Source of the DNA: Candidatus Magasanikbacteria bacterium CG1_02_32_51
GTDB taxonomy: Bacteria; Patescibacteriota; Patescibacteriia; Magasanikbacterales; UBA922
Length of the DNA stretch: 7,995 bases
Direction: 5' to 3'
NCBI GenBank assembly: GCA_001871435.1
Contig: MNVC01000022.1
Location: 1-7,995 of the forward strand
Position numbers and translations under genes: made by a program
The notes under the pieces: model-generated
Told to the model about the DNA's origin: nothing
Database searches by the model: none
What the model saw: the letters and a program-made list of their open reading frames with translations, nothing else
Part shown: piece after piece, positions 1 through 6,668 of the stretch
Layout: the number at the start of each line of letters is the position of its first letter
How positions within the stretch are numbered: the stretch's first letter is position 1

Positions 1-180
1 TGATTATAGCTTAAGACGACCGTGCCCCTAACCCCTCTTTCATTTTTCAAAATGGAAAAAATCAAATTTATACGAATTGAGGAAAGCCTATCATAATGAG
101 TAAGAACGAAAAATATTTTTTGAACTCACTCCGCTACGCTTCGTGCCACGCTGCGTTCTCCTCCTTTCAGTCGTCGGGAC

Positions 181-280
181 GTATAACAAGGGATATACGG
201 TTCGGGGCTCGGCTCGCCCCTCACCCAAATTTTTCTTCCACTTCGTTCCAGAAAAACTTCGTATATCCCTAACGTTAGCT
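181..280 (+). repeat. attC-like folded element (candidate integron recombination site)
   Basis: Two perfect 11-bp inverted arms, AGGGATATACG at 189-199 and CGTATATCCCT at 260-270, enclose about 60 nt. Just outside them are GTATAAC (181-187) and GTTAGCT (274-280), close to the R'' (RYYYAAC) and R' (GTTRRRY) boxes of integron attC sites, with one deviation from consensus in each. A total length near 100 nt, an AAC/GTT pair at the outer ends and a loop region with further self-complementarity (GGGGC 204-208 with GCCCC 216-220) fit that class. No integrase is visible in the window. It could instead be an unrelated dispersed repeat or structured RNA. Confidence 0.35.
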
Positions 281-416
281 GAAATATTCCTTTTCTTTTT
301 TGGGCTACCGCCCAACTCTTAAAAAGAATTCAATTTTGTTTTTTTATTTATTTTAGAGTGGGATAGTATGTTTTTGCTCGTTGCAAAACAACCAAAAACC
401 GATTTTATTTCTATTC

Positions 417-444
417 TTGACCTAATTACTTAATATGGTATACT
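417..444 (+). promoter_or_regulatory. Extended -10 promoter of the fic-GNAT pair
   Basis: TTGACC at 417-422 and TATACT at 439-444 are separated by 16 bp. A TGG directly before TATACT provides the TGn extended -10 element. Transcription would start near 451, giving a leader of about 28 nt before the ATG at 480. No Shine-Dalgarno sequence lies in that leader. Confidence 0.7.
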
Positions 445-471
445 GTAAATATCTAACTAAACCATATTAAG
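429..471. promoter_or_regulatory. Inverted-repeat operator candidate at the fic promoter
   Basis: CTTAATATGGT (429-439) and ACCATATTAAG (461-471) are perfect 11-bp inverted copies separated by 21 bp, so the arm centres lie 32 bp apart, about three helical turns. The left arm fills the promoter spacer and touches the -10 box; the right arm lies just after the expected start site. Binding at either arm would block RNA polymerase. The downstream Fic protein carries a C-terminal helix-turn-helix, so autoregulation is a reasonable inference. The repeat could also form a leader RNA hairpin only in part, because the left arm precedes the start site. Confidence 0.55.
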
Positions 472-479
472 CATTTTTT

Positions 480-1433
480 ATGACTTACCTATCACCTATT
501 ACAAAAGCTCGCTTGGAAGAAAAACTCGCAAAACTCAACAAGCTTCGTCCCCTACCAAAATCCACCGTCCAAAAACTTCGAGAAAAATTTCAGATAGAAA
601 TGACCTACAACTCAAACGCAATTGAAGGCAATTCTCTAACCCTAAAAGAAACTTTTTTGGTTATTAACGAAGGTATTACGGTAAAAGGTAAACCTTTAAA
701 AGATCATTTGGAAGCGAAGGATCACCATGCTGCACTTGAATATCTATATGATTTGATAGACAAAGACAAAAAACACACTGTATCTGAAATGCTCATAAAA
801 AATTTACATCAGATTATTTTACAAGAAACTGACAAGGAATGGGCTGGTCGCTACCGAAACGCCAATGTAATTATTGGCGGAGCTAAACATACTCCACCAG
901 ACGCTTTGCAGATGCCTCAAAAAATGCGAGATTTAATTACTTGGCTTGCTTCACAAAAAAATAAGCTAAATGTTATTGAACTGACTGCTTTACTACACCA
1001 CAAATTAGTCCACATTCATCCTTTCTTTGACGGTAACGGCCGAACCGCTCGCTTAACAATGAACTTGTTTCTGATGCAAGCCGGATATCCACTCGTAGTC
1101 ATTATGAAAACCGACCGAAAGAAATATTACGATGTGCTGGATAAGGCAGATAGTGGCAAGTATGAACCGCTAATAAAATTTATCGCTCAATCTATAGAGC
1201 GTTCGCTTGATATATATTTGAAAACTTTAACTCCTGCGACCACAAAACAAGAAAAATTTGTAACGCTAACTGAAATATCCAAAACTATCCCCTTTTCGGC
1301 CAAATATCTTAACTTGCTGGCTAGGCAAGGGAAGTTAGAGGCACACAAAGAAGGCCGGGATTGGCTGACTACAAAAGAAGCTATTGAGAGGTACTTAAAA
1401 AACCGAGCGAGACAGAGAAAAATTTCAAAATAA
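480..1433 (+). CDS. Fic family protein adenylyltransferase with C-terminal helix-turn-helix
   Basis: Fic enzymes transfer AMP (sometimes other nucleotide groups) from ATP to hydroxyl side chains of target proteins in the cytoplasm. The 317-residue product has the full catalytic motif HPFFDGNGRTAR at residues 180-191, including the catalytic His180, the metal-binding Asp184 and the phosphate-binding Arg191. An N-terminal inhibitory helix carries SNAIEG at 45-50; this matches the class II [S/T]xxxE[G/N] motif, in which Glu49 would block productive ATP binding, so the enzyme is probably self-inhibited. A GAKHTPP segment (134-140) fits the target-binding flap. Residues about 258-305 look like an excisionase/MerR-type helix-turn-helix (LTEISK, then YLNLLARQGKLEAHKEGR, then a wing and AIERYL). 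The ATG at 480 follows the promoter by a short leader without a ribosome site. No separate antitoxin gene is seen. The target is unknown. Confidence 0.92.
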   Translation: MTYLSPITKARLEEKLAKLNKLRPLPKSTVQKLREKFQIEMTYNSNAIEGNSLTLKETFLVINEGITVKGKPLKDHLEAKDHHAALEYLYDLIDKDKKHTVSEMLIKNLHQIILQETDKEWAGRYRNANVIIGGAKHTPPDALQMPQKMRDLITWLASQKNKLNVIELTALLHHKLVHIHPFFDGNGRTARLTMNLFLMQAGYPLVVIMKTDRKKYYDVLDKADSGKYEPLIKFIAQSIERSLDIYLKTLTPATTKQEKFVTLTEISKTIPFSAKYLNLLARQGKLEAHKEGRDWLTTKEAIERYLKNRARQRKISK

Positions 1434-1473
1434 AAAGTATGATTATTATTACCAGAGGAATTAAATCTATTTT

Positions 1474-1971
1474 ATGTCTAAAATAACTATCCGCTATCAA
1501 AAAGTAAGTGATGCTAAAAGATTTTACGAAATTTTAAGTAATCCTAATTTTATTTACTTCCCTGCTAAACCAAAAAGTGTTGAAGATGAAAAGAAATGGC
1601 TACAAGATAATCCAAAGCGTAGAAAAAATAATTCTGAATGGAATTACACAGTTCTTTGTGGTAATCAAATAGTTGGAACAGTCGGAATTAAAGTCAATCC
1701 ACGCCGTAAATATATTGGTGAAATTGGTTACTTTTTGGATGAAAATTTCTGGGGCAAAGGAATTATGACCAAAGCGGTTCGTTTAGCTGAAAAAGAAGGC
1801 TTCAAAAAAATTGGCTTAACTAGAATTGAAATTCTCATGCAACCAAAAAATAAAGCAAGTGAAAAAGTGGCAATAAAATGTGGATATACAAAGGAAGGAT
1901 TGCTCAAAAAAGCAATTGTTGGTACGGATGGCAAAAAAAAGGATGCTTTGTTATATGCAAAGGTACTTTAA
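1474..1971 (+). CDS. GNAT family N-acetyltransferase (RimJ/RimL-like)
   Basis: This 165-residue protein, a full-length single GNAT domain, would transfer the acetyl group of acetyl-CoA to an amine on a protein or small molecule. The acetyl-CoA pyrophosphate loop is FWGKGIMTKA at about residues 92-101, following the beta strand EIGYFLDE (83-90). The C-terminal part has KASEKVAIKCGYTKEG (127-142), the usual alpha4-beta turn with a Cys-Gly-Tyr in place of the common Gly-Phe. The beginning (ITIRYQKVSDAKRFYEILSN) fits the Acetyltransf_3 group. It starts 40 bp after the fic stop with no terminator between, so both are probably one transcript. AGAGGA at 1454-1459 is the best Shine-Dalgarno candidate in the window, but it sits rather far (14 nt) from the ATG. 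The substrate cannot be read from sequence. Confidence 0.88.
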   Translation: MSKITIRYQKVSDAKRFYEILSNPNFIYFPAKPKSVEDEKKWLQDNPKRRKNNSEWNYTVLCGNQIVGTVGIKVNPRRKYIGEIGYFLDENFWGKGIMTKAVRLAEKEGFKKIGLTRIEILMQPKNKASEKVAIKCGYTKEGLLKKAIVGTDGKKKDALLYAKVL

Positions 1972-2033
1972 AACTAAGAATTTTTACATTATCTAAAAGC
2001 CAATATACAATTTCAAAAATAATGTCTTAAAGA

Positions 2034-2065
2034 CCCCTCCCCAGCTATCCCCTTATAGGGGAGGG
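2034..2065. repeat. C/G-rich hairpin between convergent genes
   Basis: CCCTCCCC (2035-2042) is the exact inverse of GGGGAGGG (2058-2065). A shorter alternative pairs CCCC (2049-2052) with GGGG (2058-2061) around TTATA. An A-rich stretch follows on the plus strand, so it is not a classical plus-strand terminator. It may be part of a dispersed intergenic repeat. Confidence 0.5.
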
Positions 2066-2072
2066 AAAAAAC

Positions 2073-2101
2073 AAAAACAGACTTCTTACAAGTCTGTTTT
2101 T
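2073..2101. terminator. Bidirectional intrinsic terminator between GNAT and recA
   Basis: A perfect 12-bp stem, AAAAACAGACTT (2073-2084) with AAGTCTGTTTTT (2090-2101), closes a 5-nt loop. It has A residues on one side and T residues on the other, so it can stop plus-strand transcription from the fic-GNAT genes and minus-strand transcription from recA. Confidence 0.85.
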
Positions 2102-2132
2102 CCGCCCAAGGCGGATCCGCCTTGGGCGGAAA
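2099..2132. repeat. Perfect 34-bp palindrome, REP-like
   Basis: The sequence from 2099 to 2132 is fully self-complementary about its centre GGATCC (2113-2118), with arms rich in CCGCC/GGCGG and T/A ends. It overlaps the T end of the preceding terminator by three bases and lies 31 bp beyond the recA stop. Such GC-rich palindromes are known as dispersed intergenic repeats in many genomes with otherwise AT-rich DNA. It could act as an extra transcription stop or RNA-stabilising hairpin at the recA 3' end. Confidence 0.8.
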
Positions 2133-2163
2133 TGTTTTTATGTTCTAGTATTTTAATAAAATT

Positions 2164-3216
2164 CTATTCTTCCACACTCTCATCTTCACCAGCTTTGCCT
2201 TTTTCTTCATCTGGAGCTTCGCCACGTTTGACAGCTTCCCAAACTTTTTCACCAATTTCTTTCATCATCTTGGGATTTTCACGCAAAAATTGTTTGGCTT
2301 TTTCACGACCAACACCAAGCTTTTCTTCACCAAAAGTATAACTATTACCAGATTTGTGAATAATTTTGTGAGTAACACCAGTATCAATCAAATCACCAGA
2401 AACTGAAATACCTTCATTGTACATAATATCAAATTCAGTAGTACGAAAAGGGGCAGCCACTTTATTCTTTACAACTTTTGCTTTTACTCTATTACCAATT
2501 ATTTTGTCACCTTGTTTTATTTGGGCACTACGACGTACTTCAATACGAATTGAAGAATAAAATTTGAGAGCTGTACCACCAGTAGTAGTCTCAGGATTAC
2601 CAAAGAATACACCAATTTTTTGTCTAGTTTGATTGATAAAAATAACTACAGTTCTAGTCTTACTGACGATACCGGTCAATTTGCGTAAAGCTTGAGACAT
2701 TAGTCTAGCTTGCAAACCCATATGACTAGCCCCCATTTCACCTTCAATTTCAGCTTTTGGTACAAGAGCAGCTACAGAATCAATGACAACTACATCTACA
2801 GCATTGGAACGAACTAGAGTTTCCAAAATTTCTAGAGCTTGTTCACCAGTATCTGGCTGAGAGATATACAAAGCATCAATATCTACACCAATCTTCTTGG
2901 CATATTCTGGATCTAGAGCGTGTTCAGCATCTACAAAAGCCGCAATACCACCTAATTTTTGGACTTCAGAGATGATGTGTTGAGCCAAAGTAGTCTTGCC
3001 ACTGGCTTCTGGTCCGAAGATCTCTACAATACGTCCACGAGGCACGCCACCAACTCCAAGTGCAATATCTAGAGAAATTGATCCTGTAGATACAGCATCT
3101 ACTTCCATAGTTTTGGCTTCACCAAAACGCATGATAGAGTTGTCTCCATATTTTTGTTTAATTTGTTCAATAGCTGTCTTGGCAGCCTCCATTTTTGGAC
3201 TTTCTTTCTTGATCAT
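2164..3216 (-). CDS. recA: RecA recombinase
   Basis: RecA forms ATP-dependent filaments on single-stranded DNA, drives strand exchange in recombinational repair and stimulates LexA-type self-cleavage where present. The 350-residue length is typical. Visible parts are the N-terminal polymerisation helix (about 9-30), Walker A GPEASGKTT near 68-76, the catalytic Glu in FVDAEHALDPEYA near 99, Walker B VVVIDSVAAL near 143-152, the DNA-binding loop 1 region EIEGEMGASHMGLQARLMSQ, and loop 2 with INQTRQKIGVFFGNPETTTG near 195-214. The C-terminus ends in the usual acidic tail. The chosen ATG (3214-3216) follows a weak promoter and no Shine-Dalgarno; a second Met at residue 9 is possible but less likely. 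The stop is TAG. The gene stands alone, divergent from the isomerase and convergent with the GNAT gene. Confidence 0.98.
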   Translation of the reverse strand: MIKKESPKMEAAKTAIEQIKQKYGDNSIMRFGEAKTMEVDAVSTGSISLDIALGVGGVPRGRIVEIFGPEASGKTTLAQHIISEVQKLGGIAAFVDAEHALDPEYAKKIGVDIDALYISQPDTGEQALEILETLVRSNAVDVVVIDSVAALVPKAEIEGEMGASHMGLQARLMSQALRKLTGIVSKTRTVVIFINQTRQKIGVFFGNPETTTGGTALKFYSSIRIEVRRSAQIKQGDKIIGNRVKAKVVKNKVAAPFRTTEFDIMYNEGISVSGDLIDTGVTHKIIHKSGNSYTFGEEKLGVGREKAKQFLRENPKMMKEIGEKVWEAVKRGEAPDEEKGKAGEDESVEE

Positions 3217-3237
3217 AAAGATATATATTAACTTAAT

Positions 3238-3266
3238 TTTATAAAATGACAGGCTCTATTTGAAAA
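3238..3266 (-). promoter_or_regulatory. Candidate recA promoter
   Basis: Read on the minus strand, TTTTCA (3266-3261) and TATAAA (3243-3238) are 17 bp apart, giving a start near 3231 and a leader of roughly 15 nt. The -35 box is weak (four of six matches). I see no convincing SOS operator in the 175-bp gap. Confidence 0.35.
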
Positions 3267-3340
3267 TAAAAAAAGATGAATTGTCTTCTTTGTGCTTAAT
3301 TTTACTACGTGAGAGATATTGTGTCAAACAGTACAAATGC

Positions 3341-3368
3341 TTGTTTTTTTTTATAGAGATGTTATACT
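3341..3368 (+). promoter_or_regulatory. Extended -10 promoter of the isomerase gene
   Basis: TTGTTT (3341-3346) and TATACT (3363-3368) are 16 bp apart, with TGT just before the -10 box giving a TGn extension. This is the same spacing and -10 sequence as at the fic promoter. The leader to the ATG at 3392 would be about 17 nt and has no Shine-Dalgarno. Confidence 0.6.
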
Positions 3369-3391
3369 AACATACAGTTAAAATTATAAAT

Positions 3392-3733
3392 ATGCAAAAA
3401 TATACAGAAGAAAGACCTTGGGGCAAATTTGAACAATTTTGCCACAATGAACAAGTGACTGTAAAAATAATTACAGTCAAACCAAATTCCAAACTTAGTC
3501 TTCAATACCACCACAAACGAGATGAATTTTGGCGAGTAGTTGGTGGTAGTGGACAGATTGTTTTGGGAAAAAAAATCATTGATGTCAACATTGGTGATGA
3601 ACACTATATACCAAAAGAAACCAAACATCGTATGATAGCCAAAGACGAAAAACTAGAAATAATGGAAATAGCTTTTGGAGAATTTGATGAAAATGATATT
3701 GTGCGATTGGAAGATGATTATAATAGAAAATAA
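3392..3733 (+). CDS. Cupin mannose-6-phosphate isomerase (type II, single domain)
   Basis: The protein resembles the C-terminal isomerase domain of ManC/AlgA-type bifunctional enzymes (MannoseP_isomer family) and should interconvert mannose 6-phosphate and fructose 6-phosphate using a bound divalent metal. At 113 residues it is only the cupin domain, with no guanylyltransferase half. Family landmarks are RPWGKFEQF (8-16), the cupin metal motif LQYHHKRDEFW (37-47) with His40, His41 and Glu45 as likely ligands, IPKETKHRM (73-81) with His79, and the C-terminal EFDENDIVRLEDDYNR (97-112). The start at 3392 gives the usual N-terminus. The gene is expressed alone from its own promoter and converges with the GH130 cluster. 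GH130 phosphorylases yield mannose 1-phosphate, so a shared mannose pathway is plausible. A related sugar-phosphate isomerase or epimerase role for the lone cupin cannot be excluded. Confidence 0.85.
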   Translation: MQKYTEERPWGKFEQFCHNEQVTVKIITVKPNSKLSLQYHHKRDEFWRVVGGSGQIVLGKKIIDVNIGDEHYIPKETKHRMIAKDEKLEIMEIAFGEFDENDIVRLEDDYNRK

Positions 3734-3757
3734 AAAAACGACCTGCGTCGTTTTTTT
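3732..3757. terminator. Bidirectional intrinsic terminator between isomerase and GH130 cluster
   Basis: A perfect 11-bp stem, AAAAAAACGAC (3732-3742) with GTCGTTTTTTT (3747-3757), closes a CTGC loop. It overlaps the isomerase stop codon and lies 16 bp beyond the last GH130 stop. Flanking A and T runs let it work in both directions. Confidence 0.88.
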
Positions 3758-3773
3758 AATAATGCTAATATAA

Positions 3774-5702
3774 TCAATTATAAGTTGAAGATTCTTCGCG
3801 TAAGTGTTTAAGAAGGACAGCAAGAGGAATCTTGGCTACTGCTGTAACACTATCAGCACCACCATAATAAACAAGTAAATCATCCTTTTTGCGAACAACT
3901 GAACCACAAGAAAAAACAACATGTGGTACTTGTCCATTTTTTTCATACTCTGCTTCAGGTTCCAAAATTGGATCTCTGGTACGAGCTAAGACTATTGTTG
4001 GATTTTTGAGATCAAGAAGCGCTGCACGCAAATGATAATGATGATCTGCTTTTTTGGAAATACCATGATAGAGTAATAGCCAACCATCTTTTGTTTCTAT
4101 TGGCGGTCCTGCAATGCCAATTTTTTGACTATCATTAAATCCTTGCCGTGGATTGATCAATACTTGACCTTTTAGCCAAGTTTTTTTATCAAAATTTAAA
4201 TTATCAACAAAATCAATCCAAATAGAAGTACCCAAACGATGTAAAAAAACATATTTACCACCTATTTTTTTGGGAAACAAAGCAGTGTCTTTGTCATCTA
4301 TGCCAGGAGGTGAAATAAGTCTAGGTTTACTCCAAGACCATTTTTGAGCTTCAAAATCTTTGCGAGATAAAGATGTCAAAGCTACACGAGGTGAATTCTT
4401 ACCATCAAAAGCTGTATAACACATATAGACAATATTATCAAGCAAGGTCAAACGTGGATCCTCACAGCCAGAATTACCACCTGGCACAAGTTTTTGTTCA
4501 AATGATTCTCTGGGTGTATAAATAGGTTCTGGCAAACGTTTTGTAATATTGAAACCATCTTCAGTCTGAGCATAGCCAATAGTTGAGGTATTGTCATTTG
4601 ATTGCGCCCGATATAGTATATGGACAATACCACCCAAATCAAGTACAGCTGGATTGAAGGTTGCTTTGGCTTCCCAAGCATGGTCATTGTTGGGTGTGAT
4701 AATTGGATTTCCAGCAAAGCGTACTGCAGGCTCAATATGACTAGAGAGCAAATAATGTAACAGATCTTTCAATTTGAAGACAGCCAAACAACAAGTAGTA
4801 TCAGCAGCACCATAATAAAGATAGACGCTACCTTTCAAAACCACAGCTCCAGCAGGAAAAACAACATTAGGCACACGCCCAAATTGTTCATAATTTTCAT
4901 CTGGTGTAAGCAAAGGTCGTTCGGTATGGCCGATGACCTTACGTGGATCTTTCAAATCCAAAAGTGCTACCTGGACAGTAGATACTTGTTGATTGGAAAT
5001 ATAGTCTAAAATATGTGAATAGATAAAGACCCAGCCTTTTGGTGTCCAGATAGGAGCTACACCTACCATGATGTGATCATTTTTTTCTCTTTGTAACAAC
5101 ACTTTATTTTCTTCAAGTTTATTCTGCCAATTGTCCCAATATTTTTCAGACCACAAATCAGCTGGCGAATTGAAATAAGCCAAACCAATAGACGAAGGTG
5201 GTTGATCAGTGTGAGCAGTCAGAAGTGCGGCCATTTTACCATTCACCTTTTTTGGAAACAAAGTCATAGCCTTAGCATTGAAAGGCGTAACCAAATGTTT
5301 TTCAATTATTTTTTTGAAATCTTTGGTAATAGCAACTCCAATTTTAATTCCCTCAGAACTAAAAGGATATTGAGATAAAGCAGTATAAAAAATATAAAAT
5401 TTGTCACCAAATTTTACCACTCGTGGATCCTCACAGCCATATTTTTCCCATTCATATTCTGGTTTAATCAATTGTCTTCGCTTGAAAAAATGCACCCCAT
5501 CCCGGCTAACGGCATGACCAATAGAAGAAACCTTGATAGTAACATCCACACACAATTGGGGCGACGATTCTGCTCGATAAAGTAGATGTGTTTGTCCTTC
5601 CTCTTGTACAGCACAACCATTGAAAGTAGCCTCTGATTCCCAACTTTGATCACGATCAGGTAGAAGAACAGGATTTTCTGATGAACGTTTGACAGACAAC
5701 AT
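3774..5702 (-). CDS. Two-domain GH130-family protein (A-B fusion), putative beta-mannoside phosphorylase
   Basis: GH130 enzymes are five-bladed beta-propellers that mostly cleave beta-mannosides with phosphate to give mannose 1-phosphate; some members hydrolyse instead. Here two complete propellers are joined: domain A at residues 1 to about 318 and domain B from about 326 to 636. Each has the blade-1 motif (EATFNGC 24-30; KATFNPA 346-352), LYRA (41-44; 364-367) and GCEDPR (89-94; 412-417), where the Asp is expected to be the general acid. Domain B also has KDTALFPKK (471-479), FLHR (486-489), GPPIETKDGWLLLYHG (532-547) and VYYGGAD (611-617), matching characterised phosphorylases more closely. 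Domain A lacks the His-Arg pair and reads LTAHTDQPPS there. There is no signal peptide or membrane segment, so it is cytoplasmic. It follows the previous gene by 28 bp without a ribosome site and is the last gene before the shared terminator. The stop is TGA. Exact substrate and activity are not determined. Confidence 0.87.
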   Translation of the reverse strand: MLSVKRSSENPVLLPDRDQSWESEATFNGCAVQEEGQTHLLYRAESSPQLCVDVTIKVSSIGHAVSRDGVHFFKRRQLIKPEYEWEKYGCEDPRVVKFGDKFYIFYTALSQYPFSSEGIKIGVAITKDFKKIIEKHLVTPFNAKAMTLFPKKVNGKMAALLTAHTDQPPSSIGLAYFNSPADLWSEKYWDNWQNKLEENKVLLQREKNDHIMVGVAPIWTPKGWVFIYSHILDYISNQQVSTVQVALLDLKDPRKVIGHTERPLLTPDENYEQFGRVPNVVFPAGAVVLKGSVYLYYGAADTTCCLAVFKLKDLLHYLLSSHIEPAVRFAGNPIITPNNDHAWEAKATFNPAVLDLGGIVHILYRAQSNDNTSTIGYAQTEDGFNITKRLPEPIYTPRESFEQKLVPGGNSGCEDPRLTLLDNIVYMCYTAFDGKNSPRVALTSLSRKDFEAQKWSWSKPRLISPPGIDDKDTALFPKKIGGKYVFLHRLGTSIWIDFVDNLNFDKKTWLKGQVLINPRQGFNDSQKIGIAGPPIETKDGWLLLYHGISKKADHHYHLRAALLDLKNPTIVLARTRDPILEPEAEYEKNGQVPHVVFSCGSVVRKKDDLLVYYGGADSVTAVAKIPLAVLLKHLREESSTYN

Positions 5703-5730
5703 AACAAAAAAAATTAATAGTAGAAAATTG

Positions 5731-6663
5731 TTAACTCATTTCTTTTAGAAGTTCTTTCAAGGAACAAGAAGCTACAGCACAGGCTGTATCGGCTACACCA
5801 TAGTACAAATCTATTTTGTCGCCAGTCAGTATTGCACCAGAAGGGAAAGAAATATTAGGGACATTACCAAATTTTTCATAGTCAGTTTCTGAAGTCAACA
5901 AAGGTTTTGTAGTACGTTTGATAATCTTACTTGGATCATTCAAATCCAACAAAATTGCTTCGATACCAAAGGTGGCTGGTGGAGTAAAATAATTTTGAAT
6001 ATAAGAATAAAACAATAGCCAACCATACTTTGTTTTCAATGGTGGGGCTCCTACTTCTACATGGTCATTTTCTGCACGTTCAATGACTAAACGATGTTTG
6101 TCAACATTTTTATACCACTTATTCCAATAAGCTGGAGAAGTCATTTGTTGAGGTGTATCAAAAAAAGCTAGACCTATCTTTGCTGGTGGACTATCAGTGT
6201 TTGCAGTCAAAATTGCCACCATTTTTTTGCCTATTTTTCCTGGAAACAAAGCCATAGCTTTGGAGTTGAAGTTGGTTACTGAATATTTTTTATAAGTTTT
6301 GAAGTCTTTGGTTACTGCCAAACCCAATTTGATACCTTCAGCTCGAAAAGGATATTCTGACAAAGCAGTATAAAATATGTAATAAGAACTTCCCAATTTG
6401 GTAACACGAGGATCTTCACAACCATATTTTTCCCAATCAAACTCTGGCTGAAGGAACTGACGTCTGTTTTTAAATTTCGCACCATTTAGACTTTCGGCAC
6501 AGCCAATAGTGGAAACATTATCCGAGCCAATAGCTCGATACAAAAAATGCATTTTATCACCATCCTGTGCTGGGCAACCATTGAAAGTGGCCTTGTTTTC
6601 CCAGGAATTTTTGCTGTTTGGTAATAAAATAGGGTTTGCCGATGAACGTTTAAACATAGGCAT
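5731..6663 (-). CDS. Single-domain GH130-family protein (A type)
   Basis: A single propeller of about 310 residues, closely related to domain A of the fusion encoded next to it. Counting from an upstream ATG at 6687, motifs are KATFNGC (32-38), LYRA (49-52), GCEDPRV (89-95), IFYTALSEYPF (104-114), KAMALFPGK (143-151), NDHVEVGAPP (207-216) and YYGVADT (295-301). I place the start at the ATG of 6661-6663 because MPMFKRSS then aligns base for base in length with the MLSVKRSS start of the fusion, and because it sits 5 bp after the upstream stop; the ATG at 6687 would overlap the preceding gene by 19 bp. The phosphate-binding His-Arg seen in phosphorylase-like GH130s is replaced (LTANTDSPPA), so it may be a hydrolase, a transferase or a phosphorylase with a different site. 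No secretion signal. It is co-transcribed with both neighbours. Confidence 0.85.
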   Translation of the reverse strand: MPMFKRSSANPILLPNSKNSWENKATFNGCPAQDGDKMHFLYRAIGSDNVSTIGCAESLNGAKFKNRRQFLQPEFDWEKYGCEDPRVTKLGSSYYIFYTALSEYPFRAEGIKLGLAVTKDFKTYKKYSVTNFNSKAMALFPGKIGKKMVAILTANTDSPPAKIGLAFFDTPQQMTSPAYWNKWYKNVDKHRLVIERAENDHVEVGAPPLKTKYGWLLFYSYIQNYFTPPATFGIEAILLDLNDPSKIIKRTTKPLLTSETDYEKFGNVPNISFPSGAILTGDKIDLYYGVADTACAVASCSLKELLKEMS

Positions 6664-6668
6664 AATAA

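Larger units (their letters stand above)
1..479. other. Gene-free left flank with folded elements and the fic promoter
   Basis: I see no credible gene here. Positions about 120-280 are clearly richer in G and C than the surrounding AT-rich DNA and carry an attC-like fold (listed separately). A short hairpin lies at 300-315 (TTGGGC, loop TACC, GCCCAA); it has no T tract after it on either strand, so it is not an obvious terminator. The last 65 bases hold the fic promoter and an inverted repeat. The only longer open frame (minus strand, 91-315) has an Arg/Lys/Ser-rich product without recognisable motifs and runs straight through the inverted repeats, so I treat it as chance. Confidence 0.6.

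Noticed and set aside
91..315. 74-codon open frame on the minus strand
   Set aside because: The product is Arg/Lys/Ser-rich with no recognisable motif, it has no ribosome site, and it spans the inverted repeats of the attC-like element, so it is more likely non-coding.
2132..2341. Plus-strand open frames opposite recA (2132-2341, 2996-3244)
   Set aside because: They lie antisense to recA, and their products are Ser/Pro/Ile-rich with no family features; they are shadows of the recA codon pattern.
3774..3776. TGA as a sense (glycine) codon
   Set aside because: The A-B fusion ends at TGA just where the second propeller and its helix finish and 16 bp before a terminator, so TGA is read as a stop.
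4448..4735. Other-frame open frames inside the GH130 genes (4448-4735, 5468-5707, 6509-6691, 7364-7546)
   Set aside because: Each is fully or almost fully inside a well-supported GH130 reading frame and has no motif of its own.
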